Shown here piece after piece: positions 9,101 to 10,374 of a DNA stretch of 10,374 nt (position 1 is the stretch's first letter; every line of letters starts with the position of its first letter). The translations under genes were made by a program, and so were the position numbers. Where the stretch lies: assembly GCA_026770585.1 (NCBI GenBank), contig MU646611.1:313965-324338 (forward strand). The letters run 5' to 3'. The notes under the pieces were generated by a model. That model did not search any database. It had not been told where the DNA came from and saw only the letters and a list, made by a program, of their open reading frames with translations. Source of the stretch: Baffinella frigidus (Eukaryota; Cryptophyceae; Cryptomonadales; Baffinellaceae).

Positions 9101-9555
9101 TGGTTCAGTACTTTCGTCTTTGACTGCATGTGCGTGTGGATGAAGGAATGTCAGGAAAATGTGGGGCGGGATCCAGCGGGGCGGGACCATTGAGTAGGGT
9201 ATCTCGAAGATGGTGTAGGCGAGAAACATGAGGTTGGTCAAGTCCCACCCGATGCGGAATCTGCTGTCCGGAAGCAGCAGACGGTACCGTGTTTTGGGAA
9301 CATCCTTGACTGCGAGAGAGAGTGTGTCAGCATGTCAGCAAAGCCGACGTCAGCGCTGACAGGGAAGCGCGGTAGATGCTGCTGGTGGCGCAACACTGCG
9401 CCAGAGCAAGGTCGTGGACCCCGGTGCTTTCCACCACTCACCCCAACAAGGCGAACGTGCAGCATCGACCCAAAAATCATGGCGGTTGGACTTGCCAGAC
9501 CACATCTCCCATATCCTCTTTCAGATCCTCCGCCACCTCGCGAAGGGCGCTCACC
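93..9555 (-). CDS. Voltage-gated cation channel gene (6-TM, Ion_trans), partial, 11 exons
   Basis: The gene model is joined from 9555<-(open 5' end), 9309-9188, 6731-6634, 6393-6363, 6120-6079, 5990-5955, 5713-5665, 3900-3822, 2230-2141, 1436-1357 and 175-93. Exons 1 to 10 total 710 nt, about 236 residues, with no stop and with matching phase at every junction. The product would be a membrane cation channel subunit. In order it shows an S1 with PDSRFRIGWDL, an S2 with FNLCLDMFFLFDIF, an S3 beginning WFTTDLVSSIPIDV, an S4 with eight basic residues at every third position, an S5 ending HICACLW, and an outer linker ending RYDAALAS. This layout is that of EAG/CNG/HCN-type channels. Pore loop, S6 and any cyclic-nucleotide-binding domain fall outside, so ion selectivity and ligand cannot be judged. 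All acceptors are CAG. Nine donors within exons 1 to 10 are GT and one appears to be GC. Splicing is inferred from phase and homology only. Confidence 0.9.
178..213 (+). repeat. Interstitial TTTAGGG telomere tract forming an intron 3' end
   Basis: About five TTTAGGG units, one with a C substitution (TTTAGCG). On the sense strand of the channel gene this is CCCTAAA ending AAACCAG, the acceptor of exon 10. A direct repeat of GACACCCCTG lies on both sides (169-178 and 221-230), so the exon edge is duplicated across the tract. Confidence 0.9.
337..385 (+). repeat. GA-rich simple repeat
   Basis: A polypurine tract of GAGA and GGGAGA units within the intron between exons 10 and 9. On the sense strand it is a CT-rich polypyrimidine run. 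No coding signal is seen in 214-579 apart from this and short imperfect hairpins (for example arms 437-445 and 463-471). Confidence 0.85.
580..724. mobile_element. Fold-back (MITE-like) element, 145 bp
   Basis: Arms of about 52 bp (580-631 and 673-724) are imperfect inverted copies. The ends read CGAGGCCATGCAATT and its complement. Flanking dinucleotides are TC on both sides (578-579, 725-726), consistent with a 2-bp target-site duplication. The protein-like reading across 469-810 is only the translation of these arms. Confidence 0.75.
825..950. mobile_element. CCAC-type fold-back element, 126 bp
   Basis: Terminal inverted repeats start CCACGCCAGAGG and end with the complement CCTCTGGCGTGG. 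Inner arms are diverged and include a GGGGAAATCCCC mini-hairpin near 867. It is flanked by CA on both sides (823-824, 951-952), so it fits the 2-bp duplication seen for other CCAC-ended elements here. Confidence 0.75.
1015..1164. mobile_element. CCAC-type fold-back element, 150 bp
   Basis: The 23-bp arms at 1015-1037 and 1142-1164 are perfect inverted repeats beginning CCACGCGACGATAGCC. Flanking dinucleotides are TA and TG, so a 2-bp duplication is not intact. The right end abuts the duplicated exon 9 edge at 1168-1200. Confidence 0.75.
1165..1200 (-). pseudogene. Partial copy of the 3' edge of channel exon 9
   Basis: On the minus strand this reads IDHAVLLFSGG, matching VDHAMLLLSGG at the end of exon 9 (1357-1388). 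The plus-strand direct repeat runs about 33 bp with a few substitutions (1168-1200 against 1354-1386). The two copies bracket the GA tract at 1207-1350. The donor corresponding to GTACAA is GCACCA here, so this copy is probably not used as an exon end. Confidence 0.7.
1207..1350 (+). repeat. GA/AG simple repeat with GCGAGA interruptions
   Basis: About 144 bp of GAGAGA with GCGAGAGA and GATAGAGC variants. On the sense strand of the channel gene it is CTCTCT, immediately after the exon 9 donor. Open readings on either strand are artefacts of the dinucleotide repeat. Confidence 0.95.
1357..1436 (-). CDS. Channel exon 9: end of S5 and start of outer linker
   Basis: The exon is 80 bp, starts after GACGCAG and ends before donor GTACAA. 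The first G completes an alanine codon from exon 8, giving HICA then CLWMGVAQMNPCWV then DDVDHAMLLLSG. H-x-x-A-C-x-W at the S5 end is characteristic of EAG/CNG-type channels. It ends in phase 1 and joins exon 10 to give a glycine. It is preferred over the copy at 1669-1734 because it has the expected cysteine, a donor in the right phase and no stop. Confidence 0.85.
1441..1690 (+). repeat. Minisatellite: 63/64-bp higher-order and 22-bp units
   Basis: Built from GGTCAAATGATGGT-like words. Units of 63 and 64 bp start at 1476 and 1539. From 1603 four 22-bp units (CAAATGGTGTGTTAATCATGGT with small changes) run to 1690. The array is bracketed by two direct copies of the exon 9 5' region (1386-1436 and 1686-1734), so it probably grew between duplicated exon ends. 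It is intronic. Confidence 0.9.
1669..1734 (-). pseudogene. Decayed duplicate of channel exon 9
   Basis: After acceptor ACGCAG the minus strand reads FLWMGVGQMNLCWV then RHDEHT and a TGA at 1668-1670. It matches exon 9 over about the first 45 nt and then runs into minisatellite-like sequence. The expected cysteine after HICA is phenylalanine, and no donor is seen before the stop. The acceptor is intact, so splicing into it would truncate the channel. Confidence 0.8.
1744..2138 (+). repeat. Degenerate telomere-like tract (TTTGGGG/TTTAGGG)
   Basis: About 390 bp of GGGGTTT, GGGTTTA and GGTTCAGG variants forming most of the intron after exon 8. G-runs on the plus strand give strong G-quadruplex potential; on the sense strand the tract is C-rich. 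An internal copy of ACGCGCAGATG (2008-2018) repeats the exon 8 donor edge (2139-2149). Confidence 0.92.
2141..2230 (-). CDS. Channel exon 8: S4-S5 linker and S5
   Basis: The exon is 90 bp, starts after CCGTGTGCAG and ends before donor GTGAAA. The leading G completes the tryptophan begun in exon 7. It reads DALAASSAVTNFVKLFQFL then CVMVGMAHIC, and ends in phase 2 so that exon 9 supplies the alanine. The hydrophobic helix ending in A-H-I-C-A is the S5 signature of this channel group. Two partial copies lie immediately upstream in the gene (2438-2507, 2639-2743). Confidence 0.88.
2438..2507 (-). pseudogene. Partial tandem duplicate of channel exon 8
   Basis: Contains the acceptor GTGTGCAG and reads DALAVSSAVTNFVKLFQFLS then a stop, diverging before the second half of S5. 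Homology extends upstream into the intron, for example the shared CACGCCAGGTCGT words at 2285 and 2508. No donor is present. Confidence 0.8.
2639..2743 (-). pseudogene. Second exon 8 duplicate, split by telomere repeats
   Basis: The minus strand shows acceptor CTTGTGCAG, NALAATSS, then a telomere insertion, then VTNFVTLF in place of VTNFVKLF. The interruption (2668-2700) falls between the codons corresponding to AGC TCA and GCC GTG of exon 8. The copy is diverged and non-functional. Confidence 0.8.
2668..2700 (-). repeat. Interstitial telomere repeat in opposite orientation
   Basis: Nearly five CCCTAAA units on the plus strand, with no substitutions. All other telomere-like tracts in the window are G-rich on the plus strand; this one is C-rich. 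It lies inside a duplicated exon 8 fragment. Confidence 0.93.
2847..3017. mobile_element. CCAC-type fold-back element, 171 bp (family A)
   Basis: Ends CCACACGAGGCTATCCATGC and the perfect complement, continuing as imperfect arms to a central hairpin (18-bp stem TTGGTCACGTGGCGCCCG). Flanked by TT on both sides (2845-2846, 3018-3019). Its termini match the element at 5484-5653, while the central stem is different. Lies in the intron between exons 7 and 8. Confidence 0.88.
3072..3293. mobile_element. CCAC-type fold-back element, 222 bp, with perfect palindromic core
   Basis: Ends CCACGCGAGGCTGGAA and the complement of CCACTCGAGGCTAGAA, with AT on both sides (3070-3071, 3294-3295). The centre is a perfect 46-bp palindrome at 3140-3185 containing GGTCACGTAGCTGCGGG. 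Between tip and core the arms are unequal in length. Confidence 0.82.
3298..3458. mobile_element. 161-bp fold-back element (family B, copy 1)
   Basis: Ends CCACACAGCGGGCTACGAAG and the complement of CCACAATGCGGACTTCAAAG. It has the internal stem CCCTACGG/CCGTAGGG. It is the same length and strongly similar to 7952-8112. No obvious target-site duplication is seen. It starts 4 bp after the preceding element. Confidence 0.85.
3612..3801. mobile_element. CCAC-type fold-back element, 190 bp (family C, copy 1)
   Basis: Ends CCACACGAGAATGCTCGAGG and, at the right, CATTCTCGAGTGG. Flanked by TG on both sides (3610-3611, 3802-3803). It matches the element at 7281-7471 along its length in the same orientation. 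It lies 20 bp downstream of the exon 7 donor on the gene's strand. Confidence 0.87.
3822..3900 (-). CDS. Channel exon 7: S4 voltage sensor
   Basis: The exon is 79 bp, starts after TTTCGCAG and ends before donor GTGCGG, in phase 1 to 2. It reads TLRFLKAFRFLKLARL then LKIMRVLKT, with basic residues at eight successive third positions. This is the classic S4 voltage-sensor pattern. It joins exon 6 directly (GCA G | GG ACC), giving HAGTLRF. The longer minus-strand reading through 3639-3992 is in a different frame and is not the gene product. Confidence 0.93.
3928..4106. mobile_element. Fold-back element, 179 bp
   Basis: Arms of about 60 bp start GGTAGAGCGTTTGCGGT at the left and end with its complement at the right, with a few mismatches. 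The loop carries a TTTGTACCAGAAGTG segment. No clear target-site duplication. It begins about 26 bp upstream of the exon 7 acceptor on the gene's strand. Confidence 0.82.
4150..4287 (+). repeat. Degenerate TTTAGGG telomere-like tract
   Basis: About 138 bp of TTTAGGG, TTCAGGG and AGGTTTAGG variants inside intron 6. Next to it on the right, 4293-4310 carries CGATCCCCACCGC, a 13-bp match to part of exon 6 (around 5684-5696), possibly a decayed exon copy. Confidence 0.9.
4345..4596 (-). mobile_element. Family B element, reverse orientation, rearranged
   Basis: The right end is the complement of CCACACAGCGGGCTACGAAG, with the family B interior reversed (4480-4560). The left terminus is not intact. 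A second, partial copy of the CCCGTAGGGACATAGGGGG segment lies at 4366-4390, with a hairpin AGCCAAGGTCG/CGATCTTGGCT at about 4397-4425. It looks like nested or rearranged copies. Confidence 0.7.
4732..4806. repeat. Two small hairpins (possible decayed element)
   Basis: GAACGCCAATTTTGGCGTTC at about 4732-4750 is a near-perfect inverted repeat. It is followed by an imperfect hairpin from CCAAAAGTAAATAATTCCCC (4758) to GGGGAATTGACTTTTGG (4806). A run of G lies at 4828-4839. Apart from these, 4597-4856 shows only G-rich low-complexity sequence. Confidence 0.55.
4857..4964. mobile_element. Fold-back element, about 108 bp
   Basis: Imperfect 38-bp inverted repeats: TTTAATTAGATGAAAATGG at the left and the complement of TTTAATCAAATGAAAAGAGG at the right, both continuing into AATTTACTACA. 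AT-rich compared with its surroundings. No clear target-site duplication. Confidence 0.75.
5001..5275 (+). mobile_element. 275-bp TIR element, copy 1
   Basis: Ends TATCCCTTATCTGCC and the complement of TATCCCTTATGTGCC. It is the same length and nearly the same sequence as 9900-10174 (inverse orientation there). The interior carries two near-direct 15-bp words (CTCAATTCGTTGAGC, CTCAATTTGTTCAGC) and no coding potential. A non-autonomous DNA transposon is the likely identity. Confidence 0.85.
5484..5653. mobile_element. CCAC-type fold-back element, 170 bp (family A)
   Basis: Ends CCACACGAGGCTCCCCATGC with complement at the right. Arms of about 77 bp differ by few bases. Flanked by TT on both sides (5482-5483, 5654-5655). 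It shares its tips with 2847-3017 but has a different inner stem (GATCACG...CCGACCG). It lies 11 bp after the exon 6 donor in the gene's direction. Confidence 0.88.
5665..5713 (-). CDS. Channel exon 6: S3 segment
   Basis: The exon is 49 bp, starts after GTGCGCCAG and ends before donor GTCCTC. It reads IDVLLCAVGIEIGDHA and leaves one G that joins exon 7. Combined with exon 5 it gives VSSIPIDVLLCAVG, the S3 pattern. The donor is weak against the usual GTRAGT, as are most donors here. Confidence 0.87.
5716..5953 (+). repeat. Telomere-like tract filling intron 5
   Basis: The intron spans 5714-5954 (241 bp). It is TTTAGGG, TTCAGGG, TTGAGGG and GGGTGTG variants from about 5728 on the plus strand. 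The sense-strand acceptor is preceded by CCGAAACCGTGCGCCAG. The donor is GTTACAGCC, followed by TAAAGCC units, a variant of the telomere motif. Confidence 0.9.
5955..5990 (-). CDS. Channel exon 5: start of S3
   Basis: A 36-bp microexon after AACCCTTAACCAG and before donor GTTACA, phase 0 at both ends. It reads GWFTTDLVSSIP. Y-L-x-x-W-F-x-x-D-L-x-S-x-x-P is one of the most conserved stretches of CNG/EAG-type channels, and the first part (HYLQ) is supplied by exon 4. Confidence 0.92.
5993..6076 (+). repeat. Telomere-like tract filling intron 4 (88 bp)
   Basis: The whole intron (5991-6078) is TTTAGGG/TTCAGGG repeat. On the sense strand it begins GCCCTAACCC and ends CCCTTAACCAG. No GT is available at the 5' boundary required by the reading frame, so this would be a GC-AG intron. 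Confidence 0.9.
6079..6120 (-). CDS. Channel exon 4: S2-S3 loop
   Basis: A 42-bp exon after CCCAAACCAG, phase 0 at both ends. It reads VVLDRTILTKHYLQ. It continues DEYGY of exon 3 and runs into GWFTTDL of exon 5, the expected cytoplasmic loop (I-x-x-x-Y-L before W-F). The 3' boundary falls at CAG|GCCCTA, with no in-frame GT alternative seen. Confidence 0.9.
6123..6354 (+). repeat. Telomere-like tract filling intron 3, with a 62-bp tandem duplication
   Basis: The intron spans 6121-6362 (242 bp). Units are TTTGGGG, TTTAGGG and TTGAGGG. A 62-bp block starting GTTTGGGGTTTGAGG at 6124 is repeated at 6186 essentially without change, so a recent local duplication enlarged the intron. Confidence 0.9.
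6363..6393 (-). CDS. Channel exon 3: end of S2, S2-S3 loop
   Basis: A 31-bp microexon after CCCTGAACCAG and before donor GTACAA. Its first G completes the leucine begun in exon 2. It reads NTAIIDEYGY, so exons 2-3-4 give FCTLNTAIIDEYGYVVLDR. A short N-T-A-x-x-D-E-x-G run after S2 is expected for this family. Phase 2 to 0. Confidence 0.9.
6396..6632 (+). repeat. Telomere tract filling intron 2 (240 bp)
   Basis: The intron (6394-6633) is almost entirely TTTAGGG and TTCAGGG units, the most regular tract in the window. On the sense strand it begins GTAAACCCTAAACCC and ends CCCTGAACCAG, so both splice sites read as slightly altered telomere units. Confidence 0.95.
6634..6731 (-). CDS. Channel exon 2: S1-S2 loop and S2
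   Basis: A 98-bp exon after CGGATGCAG and before donor GTAAAC, phase 0 to 2. It reads VFLDIDSDCTMSPHK then YFNLCLDMFFLFDIFCT. F-N-x-x-x-D-x-x-F-x-x-D-I is the S2 signature of EAG/CNG/HCN-like channels, with the acidic residues that pair with S4. It is the only intact copy of an exon present in several fragments between 6813 and 7900. Confidence 0.93.
6813..6863 (-). pseudogene. Exon 2 fragment E2
   Basis: After acceptor GATCAG the minus strand reads VSLDIDSVCGMSPHKYF, then leaves the exon for the repeated intron sequence GTTCGATTTGGTTCAC. It keeps the 5' half of exon 2 only and has no donor. Confidence 0.82.
6880..6985 (+). repeat. About 100-bp segmental duplicate (partner 7668-7768)
   Basis: TTAATCTCGAAGGATAACTG through AATTAGGCCTCCTAATT matches 7668-7768 with scattered substitutions. 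It shows that the exon 2 fragments were duplicated together with surrounding intron. The AATTAGG/CCTAATT words form a small hairpin at the end of each copy. Confidence 0.8.
6999..7046 (-). pseudogene. Exon 2 fragment E3
   Basis: After acceptor GGAGATGCAG it reads LFLDIDSKCTMSPHKY then diverges. It lies in an open reading of about 60 codons (6945-7127), but that reading includes a fold-back arm and is not a recognisable protein. Confidence 0.8.
7089..7227. mobile_element. Fold-back element, 139 bp
   Basis: Inverted arms of about 46 bp beginning CCAGCCCTGGGGGGCTTT differ at only two or so positions, with a 46-bp loop. Flanks are GT and AA, so no 2-bp duplication is seen. The young-looking arms suggest recent formation. 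Confidence 0.85.
7261..7504 (-). pseudogene. Exon 2 fragment E4, split by a fold-back insertion
   Basis: After acceptor GGGGATGCAG the minus strand reads VFLEIDSDCAM, then the element at 7281-7471, then SPHK. Removing the element and one CA restores the sequence found at E1, E2 and E3, GGGGGCTCATT followed by GCAGTCTGAGTCGA. The fragment was therefore hit after the exon duplication. Confidence 0.87.
7281..7471. mobile_element. CCAC-type fold-back element, 191 bp (family C, copy 2)
   Basis: Ends CCACTCGAGAACGCTAGAGG and, at the right, the complement of CCACTCGAGAATGCTAGAGG. Flanked by CA on both sides (7279-7280, 7472-7473). Homologous over its length to 3612-3801. The host sequence is known from paralogous exon 2 fragments, which lack both the element and the second CA. 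Confidence 0.93.
7514..7661. repeat. Large hairpin, 148 bp, built from exon 2-flanking repeat
   Basis: The left arm begins CCACCAGCCCTCAGAAGTG. The right arm is its inverse with a 5-bp insertion, and the inner arms close on CCCCTGGGTGG/CCACCCAGGGG. The left arm matches intron sequence next to other exon 2 fragments, so this could be either an inverted duplication or a CCAC-ended element; the flanks CC/CC are ambiguous in a C run. Confidence 0.75.
7820..7900 (-). pseudogene. Exon 2 fragments E5 and E6 (S2 half)
   Basis: Two short decayed copies. At about 7820-7848 the minus strand reads PHK-stop-FNLCLDF; at about 7871-7900 it reads PHKSFNLSIDL. Unlike E2 to E4 these retain part of the S2-coding half. 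No splice sites are conserved. Confidence 0.65.
7952..8112. mobile_element. 161-bp fold-back element (family B, copy 2)
   Basis: Ends CCACACAGCGGGCAACGAAG and the complement of CCACACAGCGGACTTCGAAG. Same length and orientation as 3298-3458, with the shared interior TTACCTTATCCGTAGGAACC. No clear target-site duplication. Confidence 0.87.
8127..8330 (+). CDS. Unrecognised protein-like fragment on the plus strand
   Basis: From CTTGCAG|GAT the frame reads DISLKSPAMDAAARNYKEAV and continues through HELRGLAEGVVTYAL to VANRTPDF and a stop at 8328-8330. An ATG at 8151 has a good eukaryotic context (GGCCATGG) and would give 59 residues. The composition is protein-like, with mixed charged and aliphatic helical stretches. 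It is antisense within channel intron 1, directly beside the element at 7952-8112. It could be a last exon of a nested gene, a captured gene fragment, or chance. I do not recognise the family. Confidence 0.4.
   Translation, partial: DISLKSPAMDAAARNYKEAVRNGISQHELRGLAEGVVTYALAGPLQVKLGDLTAAHFLEVANRTPDF
8389..8489. mobile_element. Fold-back repeat family D, copy 1 (101 bp)
   Basis: Arms CTCGCTCATAAGAAACCACC (left) and the complement of CTCGCTCATAAGAACCCGCC (right). The interior is GGCCCTAGGCATAGCCCTACTG. Related pieces follow at 8555-8603 (inverted half), 8612-8676 (direct) and 8930-8950 (left tip only). Its minus-strand translation contains YRGTSIIRN and GPYSR. Confidence 0.75.
8513..8532. repeat. 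Perfect 20-bp palindrome
   Basis: GCACACCCTCGAGGGTGTGC is its own reverse complement. It is followed by GAGAGGGTGTG repeats to about 8553. It lies between two pieces of family D. Confidence 0.85.
8555..8676. mobile_element. Family D rearranged pieces
   Basis: 8555-8603 carries CCTAGGGGGAGGTGGTTTCTTATG, equivalent to the right arm of copy 1, ending in GGTACC. 8612-8676 repeats the left-to-centre part of copy 1 (ACCACCACC, then CCCTAGGCATGGCCCTACTG). Together they look like a second element with a scrambled middle. Confidence 0.65.
8713..8786. repeat. Nested hairpin of unknown role
   Basis: The outer stem CGTCGGGCT/AGCCCGACG encloses an ACCCGGGAGCCT/AGGCTCCTGGGT hairpin and a direct repeat of AACTTAAG. 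A small GACTT-GCGA-AAGTC hairpin follows at about 8793. This could be a decayed element or a structured RNA; nothing ties it to a known RNA family. Confidence 0.45.
8873..9067 (+). pseudogene. C2H2 zinc-finger remnant
   Basis: The frame is open from 8873 to a TAG at 9065-9067 and has no upstream ATG. At 8999-9064 it reads CGKAFSQVCHLARHTRTH then LKEK. The spacing C-x3-F-x5-L-x2-H-x3-H and the R-T-H linker-like end are those of a classical C2H2 finger. The first zinc cysteine, expected three residues before the second, is alanine. Upstream residues (YLDHEKHELDAV) do not form a second finger, and the start overlaps a family D tip. It is antisense in channel intron 1 and ends 120 bp before exon 1. 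Likely a captured or dead gene fragment. Confidence 0.65.
9188..9309 (-). CDS. Channel exon 1: pre-S1 and S1
   Basis: A 122-bp exon after CTCTCTCGCAG, phase 1 to 0. It reads KDVPKTRYRLLLPDSRFRIG then WDLTNLMFLAYTIFEIPYSM. P-D-S-R-F-R-x-x-W-D-L followed by Y-T-x-x-x-x-P-Y is the conserved entry to S1 in EAG/CNG-like channels. The proposed donor is ATG|GTCCCG, chosen because exon 2 then continues with VFLDIDSD in frame. Without splicing the frame stays open to a TAG at 9092-9094. Confidence 0.9.
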
Positions 9556-9690
9556 CTGGTTCTTCATAGCACTCGCGAAGATCTTGACTTTTGATAGCAC
9601 CACCATGGGCATGAGGTTTTCACCCATCGTTTCTTCCTCCGGTGGAGCGTGCTCACCACCGTTGTCAGCAGCAACTCTTCCACTTGCGAA
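9555..9690 (-). CDS. Probable channel exon 0: N-terminal helix (5' end uncertain)
   Basis: The donor CAGG|GTGAGC at 9554 is the best consensus donor in the gene and leaves phase 1, which matches the TC start of exon 1. The last residues read GENLMPMVVLSKVKIFASAM then KNQ, a basic amphipathic stretch as expected before S1. The open frame runs further up to 9960, but the part above about 9830 lies near and inside a 275-bp transposon and 9694-9740 is a GVRS-type repeat. The true start or acceptor is therefore unknown; an ATG near 9624 is one option. Confidence 0.55.
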
Positions 9691-9693
9691 TAC

Positions 9694-9740
9694 ACTGCGC
9701 ATACTGCGCATCCCGCTGCGCACCCCGCTGCGCACCCCGC
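9694..9740 (+). repeat. Short tandem repeat, CCGCTGCGCACC-like
   Basis: About four 9- to 12-bp units (ACTGCGCAT, then CCCGCTGCGCAC). On the minus strand they translate as GVRS repeats within the open frame upstream of exon 0. Confidence 0.8.
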
Positions 9741-9899
9741 CCACTCTGCTGCTCTCGTCCCGCGTGCCAGCCGCGTCTCTCCCAGGCGCCGCGCCGTCAG
9801 CAAGAGATCCGAGATTCACGTAGGGCCAGCCCACGCAACGCGCCGCTTCGTGCTTTTCTGGGCAATTTTGGGTCCTAAGGGTCTTATTAGGCCACTTCT

Positions 9900-10174
9900 T
9901 ATCCCTTATCTGCCTGCGACGTCCTGAGACGTCAAAAGGCTCAAATGTCAACTTTGGCATTTTCTAATTAGGCCGCCTCTTAATGGAAAATTATGAAAAC
10001 AACACCAGCTTGTCAGGCTCGCTAAGCTGAACAAATTGAGTAATTGGTGCTCAACGAATTGAGAAATTCCTGATTTATGAGACCCGGAAAACCGTCCTCC
10101 GCTAAATTGGAATCCCTAGACCTGATTCCTGCTAAAAAAAATGATCACGTACCTTTTTCGGCAGATAAGGGATA
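9900..10174 (-). mobile_element. 275-bp TIR element, copy 2 (inverted)
   Basis: Ends TATCCCTTATCTGCC and the exact complement. Reverse complement of the element at 5001-5275, same length, with few differences. No open reading frame of its own; its arm supplies the first residues of a spurious minus-strand frame. Confidence 0.9.
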
Positions 10175-10223
10175 AGGCAGTGAAAATGAAAAATCGGGCC
10201 CTGATTTTTTATTGTCGCCCTCT

Positions 10224-10374
10224 TATCCCTTATCTGCCGAAAAAGGTACGTGATCATTTTTTTTAGCAGGAATCAGGTTTAGGGATTCCAATTTAGCGGA
10301 GGACGGTTTTCCGGGTCTCATAAATCAGGAATTTCTCAATTCGTTGAGCACCAATTACTCAATTTGTTCAGCTT
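10224..10374 (+). mobile_element. 275-bp TIR element, copy 3 (truncated by window end)
   Basis: Starts TATCCCTTATCTGCC and follows copy 1 for 151 bp to the window edge. It faces copy 2 across 49 bp (10175-10223) that themselves contain AAAAATCGGGCCCTGATTTTT. Together they form an inverted repeat with arms of at least 150 bp. Confidence 0.9.

Noticed and set aside
9470-9550. Alternative exon reading ALREVAEDLKEDMGDVVW on the minus strand
   Set aside because: It looks protein-like but has no donor in the phase needed for exon 1, and exon 0 with donor GTGAGC fits better. It cannot be excluded as an alternative exon.
9332-9823. 163-codon plus-strand frame
   Set aside because: It is antisense to the exon 0/1 region, is low in recognisable motifs and is proline/arginine-biased by GC content. 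The minus strand has the channel homology.
9238-9960. 240-codon minus-strand frame as one protein
   Set aside because: Its beginning translates a transposon arm and its end reads exon 1 in the wrong frame. Only the part just above the donor at 9554 is kept, as exon 0.

Overview
The window looks like nuclear DNA of a eukaryotic protist, probably an alga. It is full of interstitial Arabidopsis-type telomere motifs (TTTAGGG with TTCAGGG, TTTGGGG and GGGTGTA variants), fold-back transposons, minisatellites and GA tracts. It has no operons or bacterial promoters and no rRNA or tRNA gene. The lineage cannot be fixed; a cryptophyte or another TTTAGGG-telomere alga is possible.

Read on the minus strand, most of the window is one intron-rich gene for a six-transmembrane voltage-gated cation channel (Ion_trans fold, most like the EAG/CNG/HCN side of the superfamily). 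I assembled it by hand from ten short exons (31 to 122 bp) whose splice phases all agree, plus one likely upstream exon. In gene order (descending coordinates): exon 0, N-terminal helix (3' end 9555); exon 1, S1 (9188-9309); exon 2, S2 (6634-6731); exon 3 (6363-6393); exon 4 (6079-6120); exon 5, start of S3 (5955-5990); exon 6, rest of S3 (5665-5713); exon 7, S4 voltage sensor (3822-3900); exon 8, S5 (2141-2230); exon 9, end of S5 and outer linker (1357-1436); exon 10, turret just before the pore loop (93-175). The pore loop, S6 and any cytoplasmic C-terminal domain lie beyond the left edge. The N-terminus lies within or beyond the right part.

The striking part is what fills the introns. Introns 2 to 5 (6394-6633, 6121-6362, 5991-6078, 5714-5954) are almost wholly degenerate telomere repeat, always with the C-rich strand (CCCTAAA) as the sense strand. 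Several splice sites appear to be made from repeat units: donor GTAAACCC, acceptor AAACCAG. The other introns hold many fold-back elements. One group ends in CCAC...GTGG and is flanked by a 2-bp direct repeat. One such insertion (7281-7471) sits inside a duplicated exon fragment, so the paralogous copies serve as empty sites. Partial tandem copies of exons 2, 8 and 9, each keeping the acceptor and the 5' part of the exon, lie next to the functional exons. One exon 8 copy is split by about five telomere repeats in the opposite orientation.

Region by region: 1-1356, exon 10, telomere-like tracts, GA tracts and three fold-backs; 1357-2750, exons 9 and 8, their broken copies, a minisatellite and a 390-bp telomere-like intron; 2750-3821, four fold-back elements; 3822-5664, exon 7 and intron 6 with five or six elements; 5665-6731, exons 6 to 2 separated by telomere-like introns; 6732-9187, intron 1, with exon 2 copies, elements and two plus-strand protein-like fragments (one a C2H2 zinc-finger remnant); 9188-9850, exons 1 and 0; 9900-10374, an inverted pair of a 275-bp element.
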